Of a stretch of 64,000 nucleotides of DNA, positions 36,301 through 48,120 are shown piece by piece (position 1 is the first letter of the stretch; each line of letters begins with the position of its first letter). The notes below the pieces were generated by a model. The model saw only the letters and a list, made by a program, of their open reading frames with translations, made no database searches and was not told where the DNA came from. The stretch is taken from positions 170,313,141 through 170,377,140 of the forward strand of contig NC_133655.1 in assembly GCF_009905375.1 (NCBI RefSeq). The letters run 5' to 3'. The position numbers were made by a program, and so were the translations under genes. Origin of the DNA: Apium graveolens (lineage: Eukaryota > Streptophyta > Magnoliopsida > Apiales > Apiaceae).

Positions 36301-37373
36301 AATTGAGTCGGCATAAGCGACAGGCCGGGGTACGATCTATTATTGTGTAAGTGGCTGGGTGGCAGTCCATCAACGCGTGAGGGGCCGGGTAACGGTCTAG
36401 CGCGAGGTCCTAATGCGGCCAGGGTGATGACCGGTGAGGAATTCATCCATCTACAGTAGAAAAGGTTACTTATTGGTATCTTTGCCTGATCAGCAAGATA
36501 TCTGGTTTATGCCAAAATTCTTTTCCTTTCCAAAATTCATTGGATGTTTCAAACTCTGTTCATACTTCATATAACAGAGGTTCCAGGAAATGTTTAAAGA
36601 GATATATATATGTGGATATATATATATCGGGACTAAATAAAGTATCTCATAACTTTTTCATTCAATAATATTTCAAAGATTGAATCTATTCAAGTCTTAA
36701 CTTGTGGTCTCATCTATGGGATGTTTTTCTTAAAACTTATAATACTTTGAACGGTGGTAGTTCAAGTAGCTTTATAAATGATATAAGCGTGGTGAAGTAT
36801 TGGTAACTTCATTCCTTGTTTTTACTTATATCTAGTAAGTAATTATCTTACGCATGATAGAGATTCTATTAAGTATCCACTTAGATACTTATACTATTGT
36901 TATCACTATATATATTATCTTGCGAGCTGTAAGGCTCACTCTTGCTTTATTTCTTCATCACACAACAACAGTTAGGAGAGATGGCCAGACTCCAGCAGAC
37001 CCAGCACAAGCGCGTGGGAAGCGTCCCGCGTCTTCCCGATGATGTTGTAGCTGCTATAGCTGCAGAGGTAGATCCATTGTAGTTCAGGCATTCTACTTTT
37101 GAGAATCAAATTATGTATAATTATAACTTGTGGCAGATAATGGCAATTAACTGTAAATTATCAAGTAATCATTTTGGGTTGTAATAATTTTAAATTGTGG
37201 ATTCAAAGACTTGTACTTATTTCAATTTCATCTCTGAGACTATAACGGGTTGTGGTGTGTGTTAGTGTGGGGTCACAGCATGAGGTTATTTATTATTAAT
37301 TAAGTGAAGTGATATTGTGGAAAGAAAGACCGTGACGACCCGGATCCCCGACCCCGGATCTGAGGGTGTTACA
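33305..37373 (+). repeat. 3' LTR of C
   Basis: A 4069-bp copy of 23147-27223. Differences are scattered single bases and a shorter (AT)n run near 35400. By eye there are two to three dozen differences in about 4.07 kb, indicating recent insertion. Confidence 0.92.
35492..35808 (+). repeat. Tandem repeat in C 3' LTR
   Basis: Six units, matching the repeat at 25341-25658 unit for unit. Confidence 0.8.
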
Positions 37374-37378
37374 GGTAT

Positions 37379-40191
37379 CATGTTACTATGCTCATTTTCT
37401 CATGCTTATAGCAGATCATCTTCTCACACCTGAGCACAAAGCCCTTTTTGCTAACTCTACAGTAACCGAACCCCCTCCTGTAAGCAAAAAGATTTACACC
37501 CGCCAAGACACAACCTTCAAATTCATGCAAGTTCCAGTACTTGTATCTGCTTTCATGGCCACTTATATTCCCCTACCTATTTTCAATCTTCCCGATCATG
37601 AACAGCAACCTCAACCTCCAGTGGTTCAAGCCACCCAGGCTCCTCCAACATCAGATGCTCTTCCATTACAGGTAGTAATTCCTCACTCTCACTTCATTCC
37701 TACTTCTGTTGAAAGACCCCCAGTGGTCGATAGGACTGACCATGAAGTTGTAGAACCACAGCTTCAATCCCAGGTCATAGAGCCAAACACAGAGTCACAA
37801 CCTATCTCAACCTCTCCCCCACTGTCTAAAATGTTACCCAGAAGGTTAATAGGAAGTAGTGTATTGTTGAATGTGAGTGAACCCTCAGCTCTGCCTCCTC
37901 CCAAAAAAAGAAGAACATATACTGAGGCATCTGAAAGCCCATCCTTGTCCTCCCAACAGGACATGGACTTTGAAATGGCCAATGAACAGTTACTAGAGAC
38001 ATTCTCTCAACAGGATGAATCTATTGAAATTCGCCATAGGGCCATGGCATCTTGTACTGAGTCAAGCACAATTCCATTACTCACAATGGAACCATACATA
38101 CCCACAGATGATACTCAGGACACAGAGCAAGGAGTGCACATAGAGTCTGTTACAGTGCTTGCCATAGTTACGGCAGAAGAGCAGTCACATGCTTCTGAGG
38201 GAAAATCTGACTCTCAGCCACCCTTAATAGAGTCATTTTCTCCCCTCCCAGATCAAACACCTCTGGCTCCCTCACGAGATTCTCCACTCGCAGATTTATC
38301 TAGAGAAAGTGGAGGGCAACTCGGTTAATCTATCCCTGAAGCAATTCAGACATCTATTTCACATGAAATGATAGGTTTCACTGAGGATCGGGACTCGCGA
38401 ATTCCCATTGCACCACCACTGACCTCTCTTGAAGAGGCTAGGGTGATTTTAACTGTAGGTACAGAAGAACAGCAACAGGAAGACTCCTCACGAGCAATTA
38501 TTTTGAGAGAAACACAAGCACGTGAGGTGAGTGAACCAAACACGAGTGAAATTCAGGTGAGAGCACACACAGACACAGATACTGAAAACCTGTTAGCTCA
38601 AATTGCTGCTCTAAAAGAAGAACTTGCTAAAAGCCAAGCTGAGGCTCAAGCATTCAAAGCACAAGTGGTTGAACGGTCTTCTTCTTCCACCTCTGTCAAC
38701 AATCAGCTGGCACTCATCAGGAATGATATCTCAAATCTCAAGAACACTGTCACACCAAAGCTCAATTCCATTCAGGAAACTCCAACTTTATCAGCTGATG
38801 ACATTTCTAACTTCTGCTTTCTACATACAAGAATGACTTCTCTTGAAGACCTGGTTGAAATGAATCATGCACTGGACTCCTCCAGATTTTTAAAGATAGA
38901 AACGGGCATGGAACATCTTAATGAAGGAATGAAACACTTGTATTTCATGATCAAGAATTCTCACTGCCCTAATGAAGAACAAAGAACTTACTTTGAAGGG
39001 CCGTCTGGTGGAGGCTCAGGCTCTGGAGATGATGGAGGTCATGGAGGTTCTAAAGGAAAGTCAGTAGAGGATCCCTCAACTAAGGGGGAGAAGAAAGGGA
39101 GTAGTGGAAAGGGGAAAGAAAAAGATACCTCTGCTGGAGACAAAGGAAAGGCTGATGATGTCTACTATAGTGGAGAACAAGATGACTTTGATATTTTTGA
39201 CATTCCCACTGAACCAGTCTTGGAAGATAAAGATGGTTTATTTGAAGCTGAAGAGGAAAGTGATTTTGGAGAATGGGAAGAGGAAGCTACAGTGGATCCT
39301 ATCTTTGAGAAAGAGTTTCAGCAACAATAGTCAGAGATGAAAAGAAAAGAAGCTGAACTCAAAAAGGTCTCCCAGATCATTGACATGAGGAAAGATATAC
39401 AAAGAACAGAAACTCTTCAAAAGCAACGTCTTCATGACATTAAGGCTCAAGAAAGGAGAAGAGATGTCAGACTGAAGATTGGTGAAAAATGGGATGAAGC
39501 TAGGAGAGTACTTGATATGCCTCAGCTGAGCACTAATAATGATAGGCAGTTCCTACATCTTCTTGACAAGCTGGAAATCTCAAATCCTAACAATGACATG
39601 TACATGAATGCTATCAAGACTGAAGTCTCAAGGATCACAGCTGCTTTTGACAGATCCCTAAATGAGATGAGCATATTTGTATATTGTCAGAGTGAAGGAT
39701 CTTTCAAGGTGTCACTTCATCTGTTTGAGAATCGTTCTTTTTCAGAGATTTGGGTTCTTCTCAACAAAGTAAAAAGAAGCTCAGAATTGAATGAAGTTCT
39801 TCGAGAAAGGCTTAAAGAGTTTGCCAGCAGGGTTAGTCCTCAAGTGGTCAACAATCCTCATCAGGTGAGATTCTTTAAGTCTGATTGTCTTCAAATCTGT
39901 CAGCTAGATGTACAATCTCTTAAAGACTACTCAGCTAAGCATCTGGTCTGGATGGAACATTATTTAAGAACTGCTGGATACTCATCCATGTTGAAGACTC
40001 AAGCTGCTGATTTGATTCAAGCTTATTGTGAAAAGAATATTAAAAGGTACAATCAGATCAAGAATAAGCTGAAGTTAGTTGGAGTTCAACCAGTCAGACC
40101 AGCAAGCTTCACTTCAGAAAAGGATCGTGTCTTTGACAAGGAGTTGCTTCAAGATTTAGAAGAAGGTGAAGTCAGAAGAGAAGACAACTGA
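37379..40191 (+). pseudogene. B extra 3' ORF, C-terminal part, two in-frame stops
   Basis: This continues the frame of 22549-23146 after element C and its duplicated GGTAT. It reads CYYAHFLMLIADHLL, then a Pro-rich linker (37570-37900). TAA at 38326 and TAG at 39328 break the frame; both could come from Gln codons by C-to-T change (inference). Between them lie a coiled coil (NLLAQIAALKEELAKSQAEA near 38588), a Gly/Ser-rich run (SGGGSGSGDDGG, near 39003) and an acidic stretch. The last part (39337-40191) is a helical domain ending EEGEVRREDN. There is no membrane span or signal peptide. Both parts together would be about 1136 codons. Confidence 0.7.
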
Positions 40192-40453
40192 AGTCAATTA
40201 GCTCAAAACTCAATGTAATATGATTAGAGCTTTATGAATCAAGATAGTCTAATGTAGTTATATGTTCAGGCTAGAGGAACATCTATCTTGTATTCACTGG
40301 TAAATTTCTTTTGGAATCTGGAAAATGTTAAATATAATCCAGAACTTTTCTGCTATTTACTTTGCATTACTTTTTATATCTTTTTCTTATTTGTTAGTTG
40401 AGTTATCCTCTAGGTATTTTTTGTTATTGTCTAACAAGCAAATAGGGGGAGAT
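40192..40453 (+). other. B 3' untranslated stretch and polypurine tract
   Basis: AT-rich sequence with no frame. It ends in the polypurine tract ATAGGGGGAGAT (40442-40453) immediately before the LTR TG. Confidence 0.8.
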
Positions 40454-41757
40454 TGAAAGGCATATGGCATAGCCTATTTGTATATTCGAGGATTTAACTC
40501 AACTCAAATAAGAATGTAATAAGTAAATAGTGGATCTATCGTCAGAGAGATCTCACAAGTAACATCTGTCAAAGGGTTAAGAAACATTATTCATCTACAG
40601 ACTTGAAGACTTAATTCACTGGAAGAAGCTCAAGAAATTGATCAAGCCTCAGTGATATAAATCAAGATTGTGGATTTAATCAAGTGACAGAGATCTCGTC
40701 AGGGTATCAATTAATTACAAGGATTTAGTCTGAAGAAAATCAAGAGTATCAAGGTCAAGGCTTGAAGAAACGTCACGGAAGTTAGTCACTCATGAACCAG
40801 ACAGTACATCGAGTGTCAACATTGAAGTGGTGGAATTGATTCATAATTGACAGTAATTTTCAGAAGATTTTCAGAAGAATGGTTGCTGCTCAAGATTAGT
40901 ATTAATTCTCTATTAATTAATTAAGTCAAATAATTTAATTAAGAAAATAAATTATATCTGCAAAGATTAATTTATTGATTAATTGAATTAATTGATTAAT
41001 TAATTCAGAATTAATATTAAGGATTTTCAGAATTATTATTAGATTAAAATCTATTAATAATTCAGTAAGACAATGTGATTTGAACTACTATGACAATCGG
41101 TATGACAATTGATAGTCATACAGAAAGTCTTTCTAGTTCATTCTGATTGTCTTCCTAGCTATTGGGATTGTCTTGCTAGTTCAAAAGGATAGTCTCACCG
41201 AAAGTCCTACCAGTTCAAATGGATTGTCATACCAGTTCATTTGATTGTCTTGCCGAAAGTCTTGCTGATTCAACGGTATTGTTCTGTTTACTTAAACAAC
41301 AAAACACAGCAGAAGACATTCATGCAATAATTCAACAGAACACACAAGTCAAGAACACAGCAGAAACAAAAGCAAATTATTTCATTTTTCATCTGCTTTA
41401 TTCAAGATCAAAATTCTAGATTATAAAGTTAAATCCAAACCACTAGAATTATTTATCTTGTTCTTGTGTAACAATCTAGCGGATTAAAATCCCTAGAACT
41501 TAATCTCAAATCGCATTTAGCATTTGATCTTTTCATTGCAAAAATAGAAAAAGTTCATGTCGAATTTATTCTAGATTTGTAATAATTGATTTGAGATTAA
41601 TCCCTTGTAACAGATACCGTTGTTGTAACACCTTTCAAGTTTAATAAAAGTTTTATTTAACTTGAATTTTGTTTAACCTTTTTATTCCGCATTTTATTCA
41701 ATTAAACGGTATTGTTTGCATTCAACCCCCCTTCAACAAACAAATTGGGACCTAACA
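40454..41757 (+). repeat. 3' LTR of B
   Basis: A 1304-bp partner of 14357-15658, with roughly 25-30 differences by eye including a small indel near 41052. The target duplication CAGAT follows at 41758. Confidence 0.9.
41089..41285 (+). repeat. GATTGTCTTGC repeat array in B 3' LTR
   Basis: Counterpart of the array at 14989-15190, with several point differences (for example GTCTTTCTAG for GTCTTGCTAG). Confidence 0.65.
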
Positions 41758-41762
41758 CAGAT

Positions 41763-42308
41763 GGTTTACCATACATTTTTGAAAGAACACATCTTGTTAT
41801 ATTTTATAACTGATGAAGGGTATACCATATTAGACAGAATACTATAGCACTGAAGTATTTTGAAGAACTGGAACATGTTCTATTCTTACTTCAAGTGAAG
41901 AACAGATTAACAGATGGTGCTACAAATTATTTGAAGACTCAAATTCAAAGACAGAAGAAGCTTTACTCTGTAAAGTCTGACATCACATAATGTCCCAAGT
42001 ACAGAGATCACAGAGGTGATATTGTCGAGATGAAGCGTAACTCTGCAAAGATTATAACTACTTTTCTGGGTTATAAGGCTGTGGAATTCAATCTTGAGTC
42101 TGACAAGGCATATTTAATCAAACTAGATCAGGACATAAGGAAAGCTAGAATAAATGATCTCAGGGCTGCTATCTTTTAAATTGGTGAAGATACAGTTGAA
42201 TTGAAGAATGCTAAAAGGAGGATGATTAATGAACTGGAATATTCTGAGAGATGTTTGTTAAAGAACTATCTCAGAACAACTCCTGATATCAAAGAGATCA
42301 ATAATTGA
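41763..42308 (+). pseudogene. A2 extra 3' ORF, C-terminal tail
   Basis: This resumes after B in the frame that is open just before B. It reads VYHTFLKEHILLYFITDEGYTILDRIL and then stops and shifts frame. The segment corresponds to the YEVKEKLILFLIDGRNYRLS / ELQYIHYLLEVNSDVTRKWLEY region of the A1 copy. It ends near TGA 42306. Roughly 58 bp later the sequence switches to A1 RNase H. Confidence 0.55.
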
Positions 42309-42365
42309 AGCCAAATCAAAGATCTACAACTGCTTAAATTCTGATGTGTATACAGACTGAAGCTC

Positions 42366-42639
42366 AGGGTTAGAATTTTCTAAAATACCTATTTACTGTG
42401 ATAATCAAAGTGCTATTGCTATGACAGGAAACCCAGTTCAACACTCAATGATAAGGCACATTAGCATTAAGTATCATTTCATAAGGGAACATATGATGGA
42501 AGGTACAGTAGAATTGCATTTTGTTCCAACAGATCAACAACTAGCAGATATCTTCACAAAACCACTATGTGAAGCTACTTTTACAAGACTGATAAATGAA
42601 CTTGGAACGGTTTCAGGTTCTTTCTCAAAATTTGCTTAG
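42366..42639 (+). pseudogene. A1 RNase H C-terminal fragment
   Basis: The reading GLEFSKIPIYCDNQSAIAMTGNPVQHSM..LADIFTKPL..ELGTVSGSFSKFA is the last roughly 90 residues of copia RNase H. It is homologous to 9449-9719 in A2. Everything upstream of this point in A1 Pol is missing, and the fragment is fused directly to the A2 tail. Confidence 0.75.
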
Positions 42640-43116
42640 TTTTTGTTCTCTAGGTGTTTTATCATGCCAGATGTTATTATCAGTGTTTATAAATTCTGTT
42701 TCTGCTATGAAATTTGTGCTTATTTTGTTAATTCAATAAACACTGCTTAAATTCTGATCTGTCCTACACTGAAATTCTGATAATATGATATTTTTCTCTT
42801 GTGACTGCTCTTTCCAATGAGGAAATTTTTGATGTGTGCTTACTCAGTAATTTCTGACAAAATAAATCCCATGTTTGAATTAGTTGCTTATGTGGAAAAT
42901 TTTTGACACTAGCAAACTCTAATCTGGATTTCAGTCAAATTTACTTGTTATATCTTATTATTAAATCAGGAATTAGACTCATGCTTCTTCTCTCTCATTT
43001 TTTTTATCAGTAAATCTTATTGATGGACTGAATGCTTATTGTGCCTCTGTAATCAAAAGAAAAGAAACAAAATCTAAGTCAAGTACTCCTTTGAGATCAA
43101 GAATAATTTGTGTGAA

Positions 43117-43166
43117 AAGGGAAGACCCAAGTGCATTGCTGGTATTAAGTAATATGCATTAGAAAA
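43117..43166 (+). promoter_or_regulatory. Conserved 50-bp non-coding block (A1 copy)
   Basis: Identical over 50 bases to 10213-10262 in A2. Confidence 0.5.
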
Positions 43167-43564
43167 TCAAATCAAATTTTCTTGGTGACTTTTCATATTT
43201 TTTGATTACTGGAGAAATACTCTGACTACAGTATAAGTAAATTCTGATGAAATATGTGACTCATTTACACTGAGAAGCCTCTTATCTAGGGATGCTTAAA
43301 AAGATGCACAAAATTAGCATAAATTTTGAGGCTGACACTTGCACAGTTCACTCATAAGACTACCTCATCAGATGAGAGAGAGTTTAAGCATGTTTCTCAG
43401 ATTACTTATTTATTACTGAGATATTAATGATGTTTATCAGACTTTAATCGTTACTTGAGTATTTGCTTTCACACACTCACATTCCATGTAAATAATGAAA
43501 AATTATGTGGTGATAAATTTGTCTTTAATGAAAAGTTAAGTGTTATATGCATAAAGTCTGAGGA

Positions 43565-43752
43565 CATATTCTGATTCTACTCTACAGATTAAACTCTGAA
43601 GACACCAGTCAGAATTTGCATGGAGTATTACAAAAGAAAAATAAATCATTATCTTGTCTTAAGAGTCGAATTCTGATGACTGTTAAATTCTGATGACAGT
43701 TAAATTCTGATAACCATTAAATTCTGATATAGTCAAATTCTGATGCTTACGT
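43565..43752 (+). repeat. TTCTGAT repeat array before A1 extra ORF
   Basis: Seven or more copies of AAATTCTGAT(A/G) occur, five of them spaced about 15-18 bp apart at 43669-43745. It is the inverse complement of the LTR motif ATCAGAA. Confidence 0.6.
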
Positions 43753-44006
43753 GTTGCATGTTCATTGGTTGACTTATTCGTGTTTTTTACTGTAATGGTC
43801 ATATTTTCATAAAATTATTAAGTGAGATAAAAAAAACATTGCTAATCTTTTGGTTAATGGGAAATGTGTTTGTTTTGATAACCGCATGTGCACAATTATT
43901 ATTGCACATTTACCGTGCCCACTAATAATATTTTGACTGATTACATGCTGCCAGGTGTCAAATGTCGGTTCTGCTTCAAAAATTAGCCGTTGTAATTAGT
44001 GGAGAG

Positions 44007-44014
44007 TATATATA
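44007..44014 (+). promoter_or_regulatory. TATA-like box before A1 extra ORF
   Basis: TATATATA lies about 65 bp upstream of the homologous coding region and is followed by a CT-rich leader. This arrangement suggests an internal promoter; no other evidence is available. Confidence 0.35.
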
Positions 44015-44071
44015 CGAGAGATAAAAGTTTTTATAATCTTCTACCTACTTTCTCACTCTTTTCTCAGCAAG

Positions 44072-47000
44072 GATGATGCTCCTTCAGATCTTCACTTCAT
44101 TCAAGATTTTCTTGCTCGCAGTGAGATTGGGTATGCTTTGACCCAACCACAAGCACTCTCAGGAACACAAATACTGGAGTTTTGGAGGACTGGAGCCTAT
44201 GATGATGGTGGTGAAGATGGGTCTTCAAGCATCATTTTTACAACTGGGGAAGATGAGCACCTGGTTACCCTGTCTACTGTTCGACAAGCTCTGTATTTGC
44301 CAGAAAATTGTACTTTCAATGCTCAGATTGGGGATCCACTTCTACAGAGCATGATGGCCAATCTTGGCTATGAGAAAAGTCTGTCCAAGCTGGGACAACT
44401 GAAGAGGCCCTACATCAGAAGGGAGTGGAGTTTCTTTTTCGATTACATCACCAGAGCCTTTACCAACAAATGCTCCAATTTTGATGCTATTCCAATTCTG
44501 ACTCAGCAAATAGGGTATGCACTTCTTATTCAAACTCATTTTGATTATGCTACTGCTATTTTGGGTTTTATTGGGGATAGGATGAAAGAGGACCCAAATA
44601 CTGTTTATTTTGCTAGGTTCTGTCAGCTTATTTACAGTTTTTGTTATTCTGATAAGCCCCAAGTCTTTACTGACTTGATTCAACCTTTTAAACTTCATAA
44701 AAGGGCCTTCACAGACTTGTTATCTGCTGATAATAAGAAACACATACTAAGACCTCTTCAAATTCCTCAATCTGTAAAAGAGTTCTTAGTAAACTCTGAC
44801 CCCAACACATACACAGCCAAATTTCCCGATGTTGCACCCTCTCAACCACCACAATCCACTTCTGGTGTCTCTCATCAGATACCAGTTGTCAGCACTTCCA
44901 ATCCAAAACCTAAACCAGCTACCAAGGTTTCAACACCTAAATCCTTAAGAGTGTAAATTGTTCCACCATCTCCACCAAGGAGAAAGAGAAAACTGATTCT
45001 TAGAGATGAATTAGATGAAGATGAGCAGGCACAGGTTCTCACATCAGAACCTGTAGATAAAGAAGCTGAAGAGTCAATTCTTCAGAAGGAGAAAGCAGCT
45101 TAAGCTTCTGGCATTTAGAAAAGAAAGTGGTCTTCACATTCTGATACTTATCATGTCATCCCTCCATCTAGAAAATCAAAATCAAGGAAGGTGAGAGCAG
45201 ATGTGCATATTACACAAACTCTATCTGACGATACTATAGATGCTGAGGAAGGGGATCAGGAATCTCTGATCTCATCAGAACCTGTTGTGATTGAAGCCCT
45301 GCCAGCAGTTGAAGAAGTTCTGATTCAGGAATCTGAAATTCCTGAAGTCCACAGATCAGAACCTGTATAAGAATCTGTGATTTCTCCACCTCACTCTCCA
45401 ATTAAAGCTACAGATGATGTTGAAGATTCAGAGTTAAGTCCTGAAATTGACATTCACATGTTAAATATTCCAATTGTTTTGTATCTGGAAGCACCACCAG
45501 CAAAAGAGTCAACTCCACATGTTTATCCAATACTAAAGGCTGAAATTCCTACTACACCAATTCTGGATTTGGAACCTGAAGATCAGAATTTGGAAACAGA
45601 TGAAGTTGCTCCAGAATCTCCTTCAGTTACACACACTCTGGTGTTATCAGAAGATGATGAGATTTTATCAAGTTCTGGAGACAGTGCTCCGGCAAGTGCT
45701 CCAGTCAATGCTCCAATTCTTGGCAAGGAGGCACTATTTAAATTTGATGAAGAAGATGTTCTTGTTCCTTGGGAGGATACTCACAGAGGAGTTGAATGGA
45801 CAAAGAAGTGGAATGAACCTGACTTCATTCCCAGCCCAACTGCTTTGACAGATCATGTTGTAAAAGCTGATGAGTTGCTGACAAGTTCTGACTTCAAGCA
45901 TCAACTAAAGGTCACTGCTCTCAATACAAGGACTCTACAAGGTCAACACTCCAAGACTCATGCAAAGGTTGATAAACTTCTGGAAACAGCTGATAAGCTA
46001 GACATAATGCTCAAACTAGACAAGAAGAGGTTTATCAGACCAATTCAAGTAAAAGTGGATGTTATTGCGCTTGTTCAAGACAAGCAGCAGGCCCAACTGG
46101 ATGAGGTATTACAAAATCAAGTTGCTCAACAGACTCAGTTAAATGAGATCCAGTCTTCAGTGGAACTCCTTCTTTCTCTACTCCTGACAAATGATGCCAA
46201 AAAGGGGGAGAAGGTAGTTAAGTCCAAATGCTCAATTAGCAAGGCACTGAAGAAAAAGGATGATTCTGAAGATGACCAGGGAAATCCTAGCAAGGGAAAA
46301 GGTCAAAGTCAAGGAAAGCAAGTTAGCAGAATTCCTATTCAGAAAGTACCTCATAGTAAGATTTCTGATAAATCTACTATTCAGAGGAGTGATAAGGAAG
46401 GAAAGAAGACTTCAGCTACATATCAAACTTTGCTGCTCACAAGTTCTGAAATTGAAGATCAAGTTCTGATAGCAAGTTCTGATAATCAAATTGCGATGAC
46501 AAAGTCTGATGTTCTCATTCAAGGTGGAAGTCAAGACTCGAAGAAATTCATGCAAACCTTAAAGTTCAGGGGAAAGAAGGAAACCTTCTTTTACAATGAT
46601 CCTAAGATTCAAGCCTTAGATGATAAACTTGCAAAGAGACTGTTCCTTAAGGATAATCCAGGAGTGGATTTAGAGGAACTTAGAGAAGAAGAAGCAAGAT
46701 TTAATGGTGAAAAGTCAAAACTACAGCCTAAAGCTTCTAATGTAAAGAAGCCTCACAAACCTAAGGAGAAAGGTATAGTAATAAGAGAAAGATCTGCCAC
46801 AGAGATTCCTAGATCAAGGACTAGATCTCAAACTACTACTGATCCCAAAGACAAGGGAAAAGGAAAAGTTGGAGAGACAGTCAAGAAGTAGAAGCTGAAG
46901 ATTCCTCAAATTCTAATGGATCCTGTGTGCAAGATGGTTCAAGTCTTTAATGATACTGCTGCTGAAGATGAAACAGTTGAAAATTTGAAGAGAAAGAGGA

Positions 47001-47887
47001 TGATAGAAGAATCTAAGACAACCTTTAATATAGCTCAAGTTTTTCAGAGTGAAGAAATTCAGAACTTAATAAATTCTGAAGATATTTCAGAACAGCAAGC
47101 TATAAATGAAACTGCAAATCCTGACCAATTCATCAAGACATCAACCTCTGACACTGCTCAAGTTGACATAGACAGCTTAACATTAGAAGACAAGAAGAAG
47201 CTATTATGGAACAAGTCTATTCCAGTTCAGCCTAAGACAAATCAAATGTTGAATCAACTTGCAACATTTAGGGTAAGAGCCAAGCAAGCTAGAGACACTT
47301 CTGGATTAGGTCCTGACAAAGAGAAATTCCAGACTGGGAGAGATATTGATATTAGAGATCCATTCACATTGACTGACAAACCATTTGAAGAGATCACACA
47401 AAAGCACCTTGACAAAGTGTTTTATGCTCAAGTACTGATGGATACTCATGATGATTATGAAGTAAAAGAGAAATTGATCTTATTTCTGATTGATGGCAGA
47501 AATTATAGATTATCTGAATCTGATGTGCTGAAGAAATCTGTCAAAGAGCTCCAATATATTCATTATCTACTGGAGGTAAATTCTGATGTTACCAGGAAAT
47601 GGTTAGAATATATTCTGAAGACAATAAGAAATTTACTCAAAATTTCTGGTGCGAGAATGACAGAGTATACTCTAATGATGACTGAGGATGATGGAAGAGA
47701 AATTCCTATGAGGAAGAATTCTGCTAAGGTAGAAGTAATTCTGAAAGGAAGATGCTTATTCTATAATGAAGATTCTACACATCCAAGGGTAATCAGACTG
47801 GGAGATGGACTTGAAAGAACTCCAATTTCTGCACTCAGAGTTTCCATATATCAGATTGGTGATACTGAAGATGAAGAACTGCAGTAA
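44072..47887 (+). pseudogene. A1 extra 3' ORF, decayed
   Basis: Homologous to the A2 extra ORF. The start codon region is deleted, and coding similarity begins at 44072 (DDAPSDLHFIQDF). One frame is kept through the N-terminal domain (REWSFFFDYITRAFTNKCSNF), a Pro/Ser-rich linker, PWEDTHRGVEWTKKWN (near 45765), a helical coiled-coil region (about 45930-46190), a Lys-rich region with PKEKGIVIRER (near 46760) and a final domain (47400-47887). In-frame stops include 44954, 45368 and 46889. The final TAA is 47885. Its function is unknown. SIRE family elements carry an envelope-like ORF at this site. Confidence 0.65.
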
Positions 47888-48109
47888 GTCAAAGCTCAGT
47901 TACTTGAAGTTAAAAGAAATGCAGAGACCAAGCTGGTATCAGACTTTATAAGGAATCAATATGGATTCAGGCTGATTCAATGAATTTGGTAAAAGCTGCA
48001 TGGACTGTAAGTTGTATTTAGGTGTGCATATAAACTCTCATTGCATTTGTACTTAAATGTTTTTTACATCATCAAATCTATAAACTTGTATATTTTTATA
48101 ATTTACAAG

Positions 48110-48120
48110 TTGGGGGAGAT
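48110..48120 (+). other. Polypurine tract of A1
   Basis: TTGGGGGAGAT immediately precedes the 3' LTR TG. Confidence 0.8.

Larger units (their letters stand above)
23147..37373 (+). mobile_element. Element C: chromodomain Ty3/gypsy element, apparently intact gag-pol
   Basis: The element is 14.2 kb with a perfect target duplication GGTAT (23142-23146, 37374-37378), 4.07-kb LTRs differing by under 1% by eye, an initiator-Met primer site, an upstream acidic ORF, one open 1582-codon gag-pol with a C-terminal chromodomain, and a polypurine tract. The long LTRs plus chromodomain point to the Tekay/Del clade of chromoviruses (family knowledge). It is the youngest and most intact element here. Confidence 0.92.
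14357..41757 (+). mobile_element. Element B: SIRE-like Ty1/copia with extra ORF, split by C
   Basis: B has a perfect 5-bp target duplication CAGAT (14352-14356 and 41758-41762), paired 1.3-kb LTRs, an initiator-Met primer site, gag, pol, an extra 3' ORF and a polypurine tract. Without C it is about 13.2 kb. The LTR pair differs by roughly 2% by eye, so it is older than C and younger than A1. It is not intact: RNase H has a stop, the integrase lacks an expected Asp, and the extra ORF has two stops plus the C insertion. Confidence 0.9.
3564..42366 (+). mobile_element. Element A2: SIRE-like Ty1/copia, missing 3' LTR
   Basis: A2 has a 5' LTR (3564-4166), a primer site, single-frame gag-pol with many stops (4223-9719), a 1.45-kb spacer, and an extra ORF (11176-14356) interrupted by B and resuming at 41763-42308. 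After about 42366 the sequence becomes the RNase H tail of A1, with no A2 polypurine tract or 3' LTR. The A2 3' end is therefore deleted. The LTR is clearly diverged from the A1 LTR, so these are two subfamilies, not two LTRs of one element. Confidence 0.75.
42640..44071 (+). other. A1 spacer between RNase H and extra ORF
   Basis: Non-coding, homologous to 9720-11175. It contains the conserved 50-bp block (43117-43166), a TTCTGAT array (43565-43752), the conserved TTTACCGTGCCCA segment (43910-43922), and TATATATA (44007) followed by GAGATAAAAG and a CT-rich leader. The extra-ORF start region present in A2 (about 11160-11240) is deleted here. Confidence 0.55.
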
